Shown here: positions 1 to 5,994 of the stretch, in pieces
How positions within the stretch are numbered: position 1 is the first letter of the stretch
How the letters are laid out: the number at the start of each line of letters is the position of its first letter
Source: Kiritimatiellota bacterium
Lineage (GTDB): Bacteria > Verrucomicrobiota > Kiritimatiellia > RFP12 > UBA1067
Length of the DNA stretch: 8,038 nt
Reading direction: 5' to 3'
Assembly: GCA_009777165.1 (NCBI GenBank)
Contig: WRML01000079.1
Span: 1-8,038, forward strand
Translations under genes and position numbers: made by a program
The notes under the pieces: model-generated
The model's input: only the letters and a program-made list of their open reading frames with translations
Told to the model about the DNA's origin: nothing
Database searches by the model: none

Positions 1-1593
1 TTCAACCGTCTGCTCGGGCCCGCGGGGGTCCTGATCAACCAGAGCATGGTGGCCCGCACCGGCAGCCGGGGGTACCTCGCGGCTGGTCCCGTCCCAGGGG
101 GGGTGGACATCCTTGAGGCGGCGGTACTCGCCCAGAAGGGGGGGCTCTCGGACAAGGCCCTCATCGCACAGGTCAGCACGACGTTGAGCGCGGCGAAATC
201 GGTGCTGGCGGACGGCGATAATAGTAAGCTCGCTCAAGGCGTAAACGCGGTGATGCGTTCGGCGGACCCGAACCGTACCCCCTCCGAGAAGGAGCCGATG
301 CAGGAGGGGGACGTGGCCGCGCGGCTGGCGATGATCGCGTTGTGCAACGCGTGGCAGGAGAAGCCGGCGCAACTGTGGAAGGCCTCCCCGGCCGCGGTGG
401 CCTACCCCGGGGTCGCCGAACAGGGGGCCTCCCGTGGGCGCAAGGCGCTGACGATCAACCTAGACGTTCCGCGCTGGCACAGCACGGGGCTGTTCGCGTC
501 GGCGGGGGAGGCGGTGACGGTCGAGTTGCCGCCGGGCGCGGAGAAGATCGGGCTGAAGCTGCGCGTCGGTTCGACGACGTGCAACAACACCTCGCACGAC
601 AGGTGGGTGCGCGCGCCGAAGGTGGATGTCGAGATCCCGCTGAAGGAAACGAAGACCGTGGTGTCCACGCCGTTCGGGGGGATGCTGTATGTGGTCGTGC
701 CGAACACGGTCGAGGCGGCGGAGCGCGTCTGTACGGTCACGATCGTCAACGCTGTGCAGGCGGCGTGGTTCAAGGTCGGGCGCGACTCCCTGGCGGCGTG
801 GAAAGCGATGCAGAAGCTGCCCGCGCCGTGGGCGGAGATCGAGAGCGGCAAGGTGATCCTCACCGTGCCGGCCGCGGAGATACAGAGCGTCGGGGACCCC
901 GTGGCGCTCATGAAGTTTTGGGACGAGGTCGCGGACCTGTGTGCGCACCTCACGGGCATCCCTACGGAACGGCGATCGCCCGAGCGTTTCGTGTGCGATG
1001 TCCAGTTGTGCGCGGGCTATATGCACGCGGGCTACCCGATCATGCTCCCGACCTCCACCGCAAAAGACCTCGTGAACCTTGAGAAGCTGGTGACGAAAGG
1101 CGACTGGGGCTTTTTCCATGAGATCGGGCATAACCACCAGAACCACGACTGGACGTTTCACGGCACGGGCGAGGTCACGGTCAACTTCTTCACGTTGTAC
1201 ATTATGGAGAAGATCTGCGGCCTCCCCCCCCGCGAGACGCGCATGAAGCAGGACGGTATCCGCCCGCTGAAGAAGTGGATCGAGAACGGCAAGCCGCACG
1301 ACGAGTGGTGCCGCGACCCGTTCCTCGCGCTGGAGATGTTCGTGCGGATACAGGAGGCCTACGGCTGGGAGGCGTTCGAGAAACTCTTCGCCGAATACCG
1401 CGCGCTTACCGACAGCGAACGCCCGAAGAATGACGGCGAGAAGCGCGACCAGTGGTGCACGCGCCTCTCGAAACTTACGGGCGAGAACATCGCCGCCGTG
1501 TTCGACTCGTGGAACGTCCCCATCAGCGAAGCCGCCCGCCAGGCCTGCGCCGCCTTCCCCGCACCCAAGGACAAACGGTTGTTTGTGGAGTAA
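1..1593 (+). CDS. M60-like (enhancin/SslE-type) zinc metallopeptidase, 5' end outside window
   Basis: The reading frame is open from base 1 and ends at TAA 1591-1593, so the gene starts upstream of the window; the ATG at 46 is internal. The zinc-site motif HEIGH is at window codons 373-377, followed by NHQ, a W-T-F-x-G-T-G-E segment and V-N-F-F. The Glu at codon 391 lies 13 residues after the second His. This matches the gluzincin pattern of Pfam Peptidase_M60, with Glu374 as the predicted catalytic base. The domain appears to begin around codon 150, with a segment reading R-W-H-S-T-G-L-F near 158-165. The preceding ~145 residues, starting with LLGPAGVLIN, resemble the end of the amidotransferase-like domain often fused to bacterial M60 proteins; that part is inference. 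Known M60 enzymes cleave mucin-like O-glycoproteins outside the cell. Export cannot be judged because the N-terminus is missing. Family call is firm, substrate unknown. Confidence 0.9.
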   Translation, partial: FNRLLGPAGVLINQSMVARTGSRGYLAAGPVPGGVDILEAAVLAQKGGLSDKALIAQVSTTLSAAKSVLADGDNSKLAQGVNAVMRSADPNRTPSEKEPMQEGDVAARLAMIALCNAWQEKPAQLWKASPAAVAYPGVAEQGASRGRKALTINLDVPRWHSTGLFASAGEAVTVELPPGAEKIGLKLRVGSTTCNNTSHDRWVRAPKVDVEIPLKETKTVVSTPFGGMLYVVVPNTVEAAERVCTVTIVNAVQAAWFKVGRDSLAAWKAMQKLPAPWAEIESGKVILTVPAAEIQSVGDPVALMKFWDEVADLCAHLTGIPTERRSPERFVCDVQLCAGYMHAGYPIMLPTSTAKDLVNLEKLVTKGDWGFFHEIGHNHQNHDWTFHGTGEVTVNFFTLYIMEKICGLPPRETRMKQDGIRPLKKWIENGKPHDEWCRDPFLALEMFVRIQEAYGWEAFEKLFAEYRALTDSERPKNDGEKRDQWCTRLSKLTGENIAAVFDSWNVPISEAARQACAAFPAPKDKRLFVE

Positions 1594-1720
1594 TTTCATT
1601 GCGTTGATTGTTTATGCGTTGACACGGTATCGCAAAACTTCGCGCAATTCAGCAGAAATCCGTAAATTACGTTTCCAACGCTTCCAATAAAATGGATGCC
1701 GATGACCGCAGGAAACAAAG
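1594..1720. other. Intergenic gap after the M60 gene, no feature seen
   Basis: These 127 bases are AT-richer than the flanking gene. I see no supported gene and no complete promoter. A TTGACA at 1619-1624 has no matching -10 box 16-18 bases downstream. A tiny CGTAA-A-TTACG dyad lies around 1671-1681 and is too small to interpret. Confidence 0.5.
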
Positions 1721-1755
1721 AAAACCCCAGTAAACTCGCGATTTACTGGGGTTTT
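1721..1755 (-). terminator. Intrinsic terminator of the tRNA gene, probably bidirectional
   Basis: Two perfectly complementary 14-base arms (1721-1734 and 1742-1755) read AAAACCCCAGTAAA and TTTACTGGGGTTTT, with a 7-base loop. On the minus strand the hairpin begins five bases after the encoded CCA of the tRNA, and its 3' arm ends in TTTT. Because the outer ends are A4/T4, the same hairpin can also stop plus-strand transcription from the M60 gene 127 bases upstream. Confidence 0.85.
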
Positions 1756-1760
1756 CAAGA

Positions 1761-1836
1761 TGGTGGCGGGTGAGGGTCACGATCCCCCGACCTGCGGATT
1801 ATGATTCCGATGCTCTACCAACTGAGCTAACCCGCC
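1761..1836 (-). tRNA. tRNA-Met (anticodon CAU), CCA encoded
   Basis: The minus strand folds into a 76-base cloverleaf. The acceptor stem GGCGGGT/ACCCGCC has seven pairs, the D-stem is GCTC/GAGC, and the D-loop is AGTTGGTA. The anticodon loop is ATCATAA with anticodon CAT, and the T-stem is GGGGG/CCCTC with one G-T pair. The discriminator is A73 and CCA is genome-encoded (1761-1763). A73, G2-C71 and C3-G70 fit methionine identity, and G4-C69/G5-C68 argue against the lysidine-modified tRNA-Ile2, which also has a CAU anticodon in DNA. The acceptor start G1-C72 pairs, so it is not a bacterial initiator. Two oddities: the anticodon stem has a T27-C43 mismatch, and the T-loop is ATCGTGA instead of the usual TTCRANN. 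The gene has its own promoter and terminator, so it is likely expressed. Confidence 0.9.
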
Positions 1837-1850
1837 AAAAAGAAAATAAC

Positions 1851-1879
1851 ACAATATACCGTTTGTGCGCGATTGTCAA
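1851..1879 (-). promoter_or_regulatory. Sigma70-like promoter of the tRNA gene
   Basis: On the minus strand TTGACA (1874-1879) is a perfect -35 box. It is followed after exactly 17 bases by TATTGT (1851-1856), a 4/6 match to the -10 consensus. Transcription would begin near 1844, giving a leader of about 8 bases before the mature tRNA 5' end at 1836. Confidence 0.75.
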
Positions 1880-1979
1880 TCACCATTGTCGTAATTTGGA
1901 AAATTTCAACGACAAGGAAACCGTCACTACATCGGCTAGAACATTTTATAGCTAAATCACGTTAAACGTGTACCGCGAC

Positions 1980-1999
1980 AACATCCCGTTAGGGATGTT
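1980..1999. repeat. Perfect hairpin in left arm of the element
   Basis: AACATCCC and GGGATGTT form an 8-bp perfect stem with a GTTA loop. The same core recurs inverted at 2150-2167. Confidence 0.8.
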
Positions 2000-2020
2000 T
2001 CTTTCGGTAGAAGAGAGCGC

Positions 2021-2052
2021 AAAAAAAAATCATGGCATCCCATCGGGATGCC
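2021..2052 (-). terminator. Probable intrinsic terminator of the efflux operon, inside the repeat element
   Basis: On the minus strand an 8-bp perfect stem GGCATCCC/GGGATGCC (2034-2052, loop GAT) is followed by ATGA and then nine T residues (2029-2021). It lies about 190 bases past the permease stop codon at 2246 and is the only hairpin-plus-T-run after that gene. In the plus direction the same hairpin is followed by only TCTTTT, so it should be weaker that way. Confidence 0.6.
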
Positions 2053-2149
2053 TCTTTTAGGCGCATCCCGTGCCCCATCGGTCGCGCCTGCGCCGACGAG
2101 GACCCCTTTTCCTGCGGACATGGAGGGGGGCGTTTTTCTACCGAGAGAG

Positions 2150-2167
2150 ACATCCCTAACGGGATGT
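2150..2167. repeat. Perfect hairpin in right arm of the element
   Basis: ACATCCC and GGGATGT form a 7-bp perfect stem with loop TAAC. It is the inverted copy of the hairpin at 1980-1999. Confidence 0.8.
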
Positions 2168-2245
2168 AAAAATGGAACACTTTTAACGTGATGTCGCTAT
2201 AACGTTCCTTGCGTCTGCGATCCCTGTGAGTTCCCTTCTCCCCCT

Positions 2246-3517
2246 TTACTCGTGTCGGAGCGCTTCGATGGGATCGAGGGAGGCGGCACGCATGGCAGGG
2301 TAGAGGCCGAAGAGAATGCCGACCCCGGCGCTGATGCCGAACGCGAGCGCAAGGCTGTACGGCTGTACCACGGTGGGCATCTCCGTCGTCCATGTGATGA
2401 TGAACGGGATGAGCACGCCGACCATCAGTCCGACCAGCCCGCCACCGATGGACAGGACGCAGGTGTTGATCAGGAACTGGATCACGATCCGGCTCCGGCG
2501 TGCGCCGATCGCGCGGCGGATGCCGATCTCCTTCGTCCGCTCCGTGACGGACGCGAGCATGATGTTCATGATGCCGATACCGCCGACCAAGAGGCTGATC
2601 CCGGCAATCGCACCCAGAACGATGTTGAACGTCCGCTTCGTCCGCTCTGCCTCGCGCAAGAGCGTGAGGGGGACGTCTATCTTGTAGTCTTGCTTCTTGT
2701 GGAAGCGCTTGAGCATGGCTTCGATGGCGGTGCTGCCAGCCTCCACGACCTCCACGGCTGTCATGCGCACGATGATCTGCCCGAGCTCGACGCGCTCGCC
2801 CTCCATGCCCCCGGAAGAGACGCGGCTGCTGGTGTCGCCGAACATTTTCTTCCCGGTCGTCATGGGGATATAGACGTCCGCCTCGCTGTCGGGTGTGCGC
2901 ACGGAGCCGCCGCCGTCGTTCTTGACGATGCCGACGACCTCGAACATCCCTGCGCCGATGCGGATGCGCTGTCCGATGATCTCCTTTGCCGCCAGCAGTT
3001 CCCGGGCACCTTGCGCGGTCAGCACACAGACGTTGGCGTGCGTGCGCAGGTCGTTCTCTTTCAGGACACGGCCCGCGAGTATCGGGCGCTGGACAACGTC
3101 GAACCATTCGGGGATCGTCTCCACGATGCGCAGTTCGCGCTGACGCTCGCCGAAGCGCGTGTTGCGTTTCACCATCCGCGCGGGGACGGTCAGCTCGATG
3201 CCGGGGATGGTCTCGCGGATACGCGTCTCGTCGTCGTAGAGCAGACCGTAGATCGTGAGGCGCCCCTGTTGCGCGTTGGCGTTCCCGCCTTCGTCGGCGG
3301 GCGGTTTTTCGGAGGAGAGCAGGATGTTCTGGCTGCCGAGCCGCTTGATGGATTCCCGCGCCTGGAGGCTCGCGCCCTCGCCGACGGCCAGCATGGCGAT
3401 CACGCTCGCGACGCCGAACACCACGCCCAGCATCGTCAGCAGCGAGCGGGTCTTGTGCCGCCACACGTCCGTCAGCCCCAACTGGATGAAGGGCCACATG
3501 ATGAAGAGGCGCGTCAT
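2246..3517 (-). CDS. MacB/FtsX-family ABC transporter permease
   Basis: This 423-residue inner-membrane protein has the MacB permease layout. A first membrane helix lies at about 25-46 (R-S-L-L-T-M-L-G-V-V-F-G-V). A large periplasmic domain (~47-296, MacB_PCD-like) follows, then an FtsX domain with helices at about 298-322, 345-374 and 385-408. Diagnostic stretches are GGIGIMNIMLASV (312-324), then TERTKEIGIRRAIGA (325-339), and YPAMRAASLDPIEALRHE at the C-terminus. In this family the permease couples ATP hydrolysis to movement of the periplasmic domain, driving substrate through the adaptor and outer-membrane channel instead of across the inner membrane. The start at 3517 is chosen because GGAGG (3523-3527) sits 5 bases upstream; a second Met at residue 7 is less well placed. 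It is the last gene of the operon, 145 bases after the ATPase gene. MacB is normally one polypeptide; here the nucleotide-binding part is separate. Confidence 0.92.
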   Translation of the reverse strand: MTRLFIMWPFIQLGLTDVWRHKTRSLLTMLGVVFGVASVIAMLAVGEGASLQARESIKRLGSQNILLSSEKPPADEGGNANAQQGRLTIYGLLYDDETRIRETIPGIELTVPARMVKRNTRFGERQRELRIVETIPEWFDVVQRPILAGRVLKENDLRTHANVCVLTAQGARELLAAKEIIGQRIRIGAGMFEVVGIVKNDGGGSVRTPDSEADVYIPMTTGKKMFGDTSSRVSSGGMEGERVELGQIIVRMTAVEVVEAGSTAIEAMLKRFHKKQDYKIDVPLTLLREAERTKRTFNIVLGAIAGISLLVGGIGIMNIMLASVTERTKEIGIRRAIGARRSRIVIQFLINTCVLSIGGGLVGLMVGVLIPFIITWTTEMPTVVQPYSLALAFGISAGVGILFGLYPAMRAASLDPIEALRHE

Positions 3518-3561
3518 CCCTTCCTCCCTATATGTTTTTTTTCTCGCAGAGACGCAGGGAG

Positions 3562-3654
3562 GTGATAGATAATAGGTAATAAGTAATAAGTAATAGGTGA
3601 TAGGTGATAAGTTAACGCGGCATTGTACTTATTACCTATTACCTCTGACCTATG
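3562..3654. repeat. Two opposed tracts of degenerate heptamer repeats forming a hairpin
   Basis: The plus strand has seven contiguous 7-base units at 3562-3610 (GTGATAG, ATAATAG, GTAATAA twice, GTAATAG, GTGATAG, GTGATAA). After a 16-base spacer, four units of the complementary type follow at 3627-3654 (ACTTATT, ACCTATT, ACCTCTG, ACCTATG). Bases 3568-3585 pair with 3626-3643 at 17 of 18 positions, enclosing a 40-base loop. The repeat fills most of the 145-base gap between the ATPase and permease genes. It would be transcribed as part of the operon mRNA. No coding role is apparent. Confidence 0.85.
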
Positions 3655-3662
3655 ACTTGGAT

Positions 3663-4382
3663 TCATCCCAGCCCCTCCCCCCGCATGGATGCGATCCGCC
3701 CGTCCTTCAGGATGAGGTTGACCTTGGCGTACTGCGCGATGTCCGACTCGTGGGTCACGACGATGACGGTCTTGCCTTGCTCGTAAAGCTCTTGGAACAG
3801 TGCCATGATCTGTACGCTCGTCGCGCTGTCGAGGTTGCCTGTCGGCTCGTCCGCCAGCAGTACGGCGGGGTCGTTCGCAAGCGCGCGCGCGACCGCCACG
3901 CGTTGGCGCTGGCCTCCTGAGAGCTCGCTGGGTAGGTGGCGCAGGCGGTGCGACATCCCCACGCGGTCGGCCAGATCCCTCGCTTTCCGGGCACGCTCGC
4001 CGTGCGACAGCCCGAGGTAGAGCATCGGCACCTCGATGTTCTCGCGGACGGTCAGCTCCGGGATGAGGTGGAAACTCTGGAAGATAAACCCGAGGTTGCG
4101 GAGGCGGTGGTCGCTCAACTGGTTGTCCTCCATCTCCGCGACGTTCACTCCGTTCAGCCAGTAGGCCCCCTCGGAGGGACGGTCGAGGCACCCCAGGATA
4201 TTCAGCATCGTGCTTTTGCCCGACCCGCTGGGGCCCATGATCGCCCAGTAGGAGCCTTTGCGGATGGAGAAGGAAACACCGTCCAGCGCGTGCACGGTCT
4301 CGTCCCCGACCTGATAGTAACGCTTCACGTCATCAAGCCGGACGACCTCATCGGCGTTGGGATGGAGATGTTCCGTTTTCAT
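3663..4382 (-). CDS. ABC transporter ATPase, MacB/LolD type
   Basis: This 239-residue cytoplasmic ATPase has all nucleotide-binding motifs. They are Walker A GPSGSGKS (50-57), Q-loop Gln102 within F-Q-S-F-H-L-I, signature LSGGQ (154-158) followed by RQRVAVARAL, Walker B VLLADE (174-179) with the family-typical P-T-G-N-L-D, and H-loop His211 in VVTHE. The ELTVRENIEVPM stretch after the Q-loop is typical of the MacB/LolD/FtsE group, and the length is usual for that group. It should dimerise and power the FtsX-type permease encoded downstream. The ATG at 4382 lies inside the 3' end of the adaptor gene, giving a 35-base overlap. Purine-rich AGAGGAG is about 16 bases upstream and a weaker GCAGAG is nearer, so translation may be coupled to the adaptor. 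The alternative, a LolD-like lipoprotein exporter, is less likely given the adaptor and TolC partner. Confidence 0.94.
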   Translation of the reverse strand: MKTEHLHPNADEVVRLDDVKRYYQVGDETVHALDGVSFSIRKGSYWAIMGPSGSGKSTMLNILGCLDRPSEGAYWLNGVNVAEMEDNQLSDHRLRNLGFIFQSFHLIPELTVRENIEVPMLYLGLSHGERARKARDLADRVGMSHRLRHLPSELSGGQRQRVAVARALANDPAVLLADEPTGNLDSATSVQIMALFQELYEQGKTVIVVTHESDIAQYAKVNLILKDGRIASMRGEGLG

Positions 4383-5994
4383 CGTTTTTCTCTGCTTTCT
4401 CCTCTGGCTCTTTCTTCTCTTCCGTCTTCTCTTCCTTTTCCTCTTTCTTGTCTTCGGATGCCTTCTCTTCCTTCTTCTCTTCCTGCGGCGGCGGTTTCTC
4501 TTTTTCCTCCTCCACCTCCGCGGGCCTGGCCATATTCTCCTTGATGGGCGGCGCCATCATCACTTCCTCGCCCGGGCGCAGACCGCCGAGGATATGAATC
4601 ATGCGGTTGTTGTCGAACCCGACCTCGACGGGGCGCGGCTCCCACTTACCGTTCTGATTCACGTAGACGACCGGCTTGCCCTCCTCGCGCACCACGCACT
4701 GTACCGGCACATAAATCGCCTTCTCGTAAGTCTCCTTAATCAGTTCGACATCGCAACTCATGCCCGGCCGGATCGCGACGCTTTTGAAGTCGCACTCGAT
4801 CTCGCACTTGTACAGTTTCAGATCGGGGTTCAACTGCGCACTCTGCCCGTCGGGCAAGATGGCGATTTTCACCAGGTGGCCGTCGAAGACCTGCCCGGGG
4901 AATGCGTCAATCTTCACCTTTGCCAGCATCCCCACCCCGATTTTCGTCAGGCTCGCCTCGGGGATCATGACCTCGACCACCATGCCCGATTCGAGCGGGA
5001 TGTAGATCAGTTCCTGGCGTTGCACGGCCGTGCCGCCGACCGCCAGCGGCCGAACCCACCACTGCCGCCGCGCAATCTGCACCGTCGAGGCGTAGAGGAT
5101 GATGCCGTTCGTCGGGGCGTAGATTTTGCTTTTCGAAAGCTGGAAGCTGAGCTCCGCCAGACGGTTGGTCGAGCGCTCATACTCGCGTGTACGCGCTCGC
5201 AGCTCAGACTCCACCTGCCGGAGCGTCGCCTTGTTCTGCCACGCCACACGCGCCACCGCACGATCCGCACGACGCTCCCGCCCCTCCAACGTTGCCTTCT
5301 GTTGCCGGACCGTGTAGTTGGTCAGCACATACAACTTGGTCTCTGCCATTTCGAGATCAATTTTTCTGGCCTTCAGTTCCAGCTCGTCCGCCTGAAGCTC
5401 TGTGCGCGTGAGGAAGTTCGCATCTGCCAGCCGCTTCGACCCCGTCACCTTTTCCTTTGCGCGTTCCACGCGTTCTTCGGCAAGGAGGATGTCCGACTCG
5501 AACTGCCGAAGTTGCTGTGGGTAGTCACCGTCCTGATATTTCTCTTGCTCCATCTTCGCCAGCATCAGTTCGACCTCGGCATCCAGCGACGCGGCATCGC
5601 AATCGCCCTTCGTGATGACCTGCCGCTCCTCGGTGATTTCAACGCTGGACTCCGCATTCGCAACGATAATCTCCTGCTCCTTGTGTTTCTCCAGCAGCTC
5701 GCTGGAATTGAACTCGATGAGCAGGTCGCCCTCCGACACCTTCACGCCCTCGTCCACAACCCAGATGACCGTGTTGTTACCCTCCAGTTCACTGGTCAGG
5801 ATCACCTTGTCGCGGCTCTGGATGGAGCCGGACGACGAGACCGAAATGGTCAGTTCCCCCTCCTTCACCTTGGACGTGGGGATCGTCTCGTCCTTCGCCT
5901 GGCGTGTCCCGAATGCAATGAACAGTCCGGCCACGGCAAGCGCGACACACCCGAAGACGATACCCTTTGTGTACCCTTTTTTCTGTTTAGCCAT
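4348..5994 (-). CDS. HlyD/MacA-family periplasmic adaptor (membrane fusion protein)
   Basis: The protein has 548 residues. An N-terminal membrane anchor lies at about 10-30 after K/Q-rich residues. The first lipoyl half-motif is around 64-98 (V-I-L-T-S-E-L-E-G, then V-D-E-G-V-K-V-S-E-G-D-L-L-I-E-F). A long charged, helical region follows at about 100-288, expected to be the alpha-hairpin that meets the TolC-like channel. The second lipoyl half is SKIYAPTNGIILYA (289-302). A beta-barrel segment spans roughly 325-420 and a membrane-proximal segment 425-482. The adaptor would bridge the inner-membrane permease and the outer-membrane factor. An unusual Glu/Lys-rich tail (about 494-538) extends past the normal fold end. 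The start overlaps the upstream gene's stop by 8 bases (ATGGCTAA), with AGGGAAG just upstream, and its end overlaps the ATPase gene by 35 bases. Confidence 0.92.
   Translation of the reverse strand: MAKQKKGYTKGIVFGCVALAVAGLFIAFGTRQAKDETIPTSKVKEGELTISVSSSGSIQSRDKVILTSELEGNNTVIWVVDEGVKVSEGDLLIEFNSSELLEKHKEQEIIVANAESSVEITEERQVITKGDCDAASLDAEVELMLAKMEQEKYQDGDYPQQLRQFESDILLAEERVERAKEKVTGSKRLADANFLTRTELQADELELKARKIDLEMAETKLYVLTNYTVRQQKATLEGRERRADRAVARVAWQNKATLRQVESELRARTREYERSTNRLAELSFQLSKSKIYAPTNGIILYASTVQIARRQWWVRPLAVGGTAVQRQELIYIPLESGMVVEVMIPEASLTKIGVGMLAKVKIDAFPGQVFDGHLVKIAILPDGQSAQLNPDLKLYKCEIECDFKSVAIRPGMSCDVELIKETYEKAIYVPVQCVVREEGKPVVYVNQNGKWEPRPVEVGFDNNRMIHILGGLRPGEEVMMAPPIKENMARPAEVEEEKEKPPPQEEKKEEKASEDKKEEKEEKTEEKKEPEEKAEKNDENGTSPSQRR
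4381..4515 (-). other. Low-complexity Glu/Lys-rich tail coding segment of the adaptor
   Basis: Residues 494-538 of the adaptor are almost entirely Glu and Lys with a few Pro, Asp and Ala. In DNA this is a strongly asymmetric purine tract on the minus strand (CTTC/CTCT tract on the plus strand). It supplies the purine-rich sequences in front of the ATPase start codon. No fold or motif is recognised; it is probably disordered. Confidence 0.8.

Larger units (their letters stand above)
1946..2202. repeat. MITE-like/foldback intergenic element with 67-bp terminal inverted repeats
   Basis: Bases 1946-2012 align without gaps to the reverse complement of 2136-2202, with 55 of 67 identical by my hand count. 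The conserved blocks are TTATAGC at the outer ends, ATCACGTTAAA, an 18-base palindromic core (ACATCCC-GTTA-GGGATGT) and CGGTAGAA at the inner ends. The 123-base centre (2013-2135) is unlike the arms. It holds a third perfect hairpin (2034-2052), an A9 run (2021-2029) and C/G runs near 2102-2131. Termini written as TAGC...GCTA are flanked by TA on both sides, which could be a TA target duplication or simply more of the inverted repeat. No transposase is encoded, so if mobile it must be moved in trans. A duplicated REP-like sequence is the alternative reading. Confidence 0.7.

Noticed and set aside
460..1599. A 379-codon open frame on the minus strand and others within the M60 gene
   Set aside because: It is the antisense shadow of a high-GC gene. 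Its product is Arg/His/Leu-rich with no motif, while the plus frame has a complete metallopeptidase signature.
1619..1624. TTGACA as a plus-strand promoter -35 box
   Set aside because: No acceptable -10 hexamer occurs 15-19 bases downstream, and no plus-strand gene follows.
1980..2167. Canonical REP sequences of the RAYT (TnpA-REP) type
   Set aside because: The palindromes are suggestive, but GGTAG lies on the 3' inner side of the left hairpin instead of the usual GTAG on the 5' side, and no RAYT transposase is in the window. Left open as a variant, not called.
1947..2201. TA target-site duplication proving a Tc1/IS630-type insertion
   Set aside because: The outer ends are TTATAGC/GCTATAA, so the flanking TA pairs are equally explained as part of the inverted repeat.
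2252..3565. A 437-codon plus-strand frame over the permease gene
   Set aside because: The translation is Asp/His/Arg-rich and without domains. The minus frame is a textbook FtsX permease with a ribosome-binding site.
3562..3654. Possible CRISPR array
   Set aside because: Units are 7 bases, contiguous and degenerate, with no spacers of constant length and no cas genes nearby.
4387..4515. Plus-strand CT-rich tract as a microsatellite or triplex regulatory element
   Set aside because: It is fully explained by codons for Glu and Lys in the adaptor tail, and the units are not regular.
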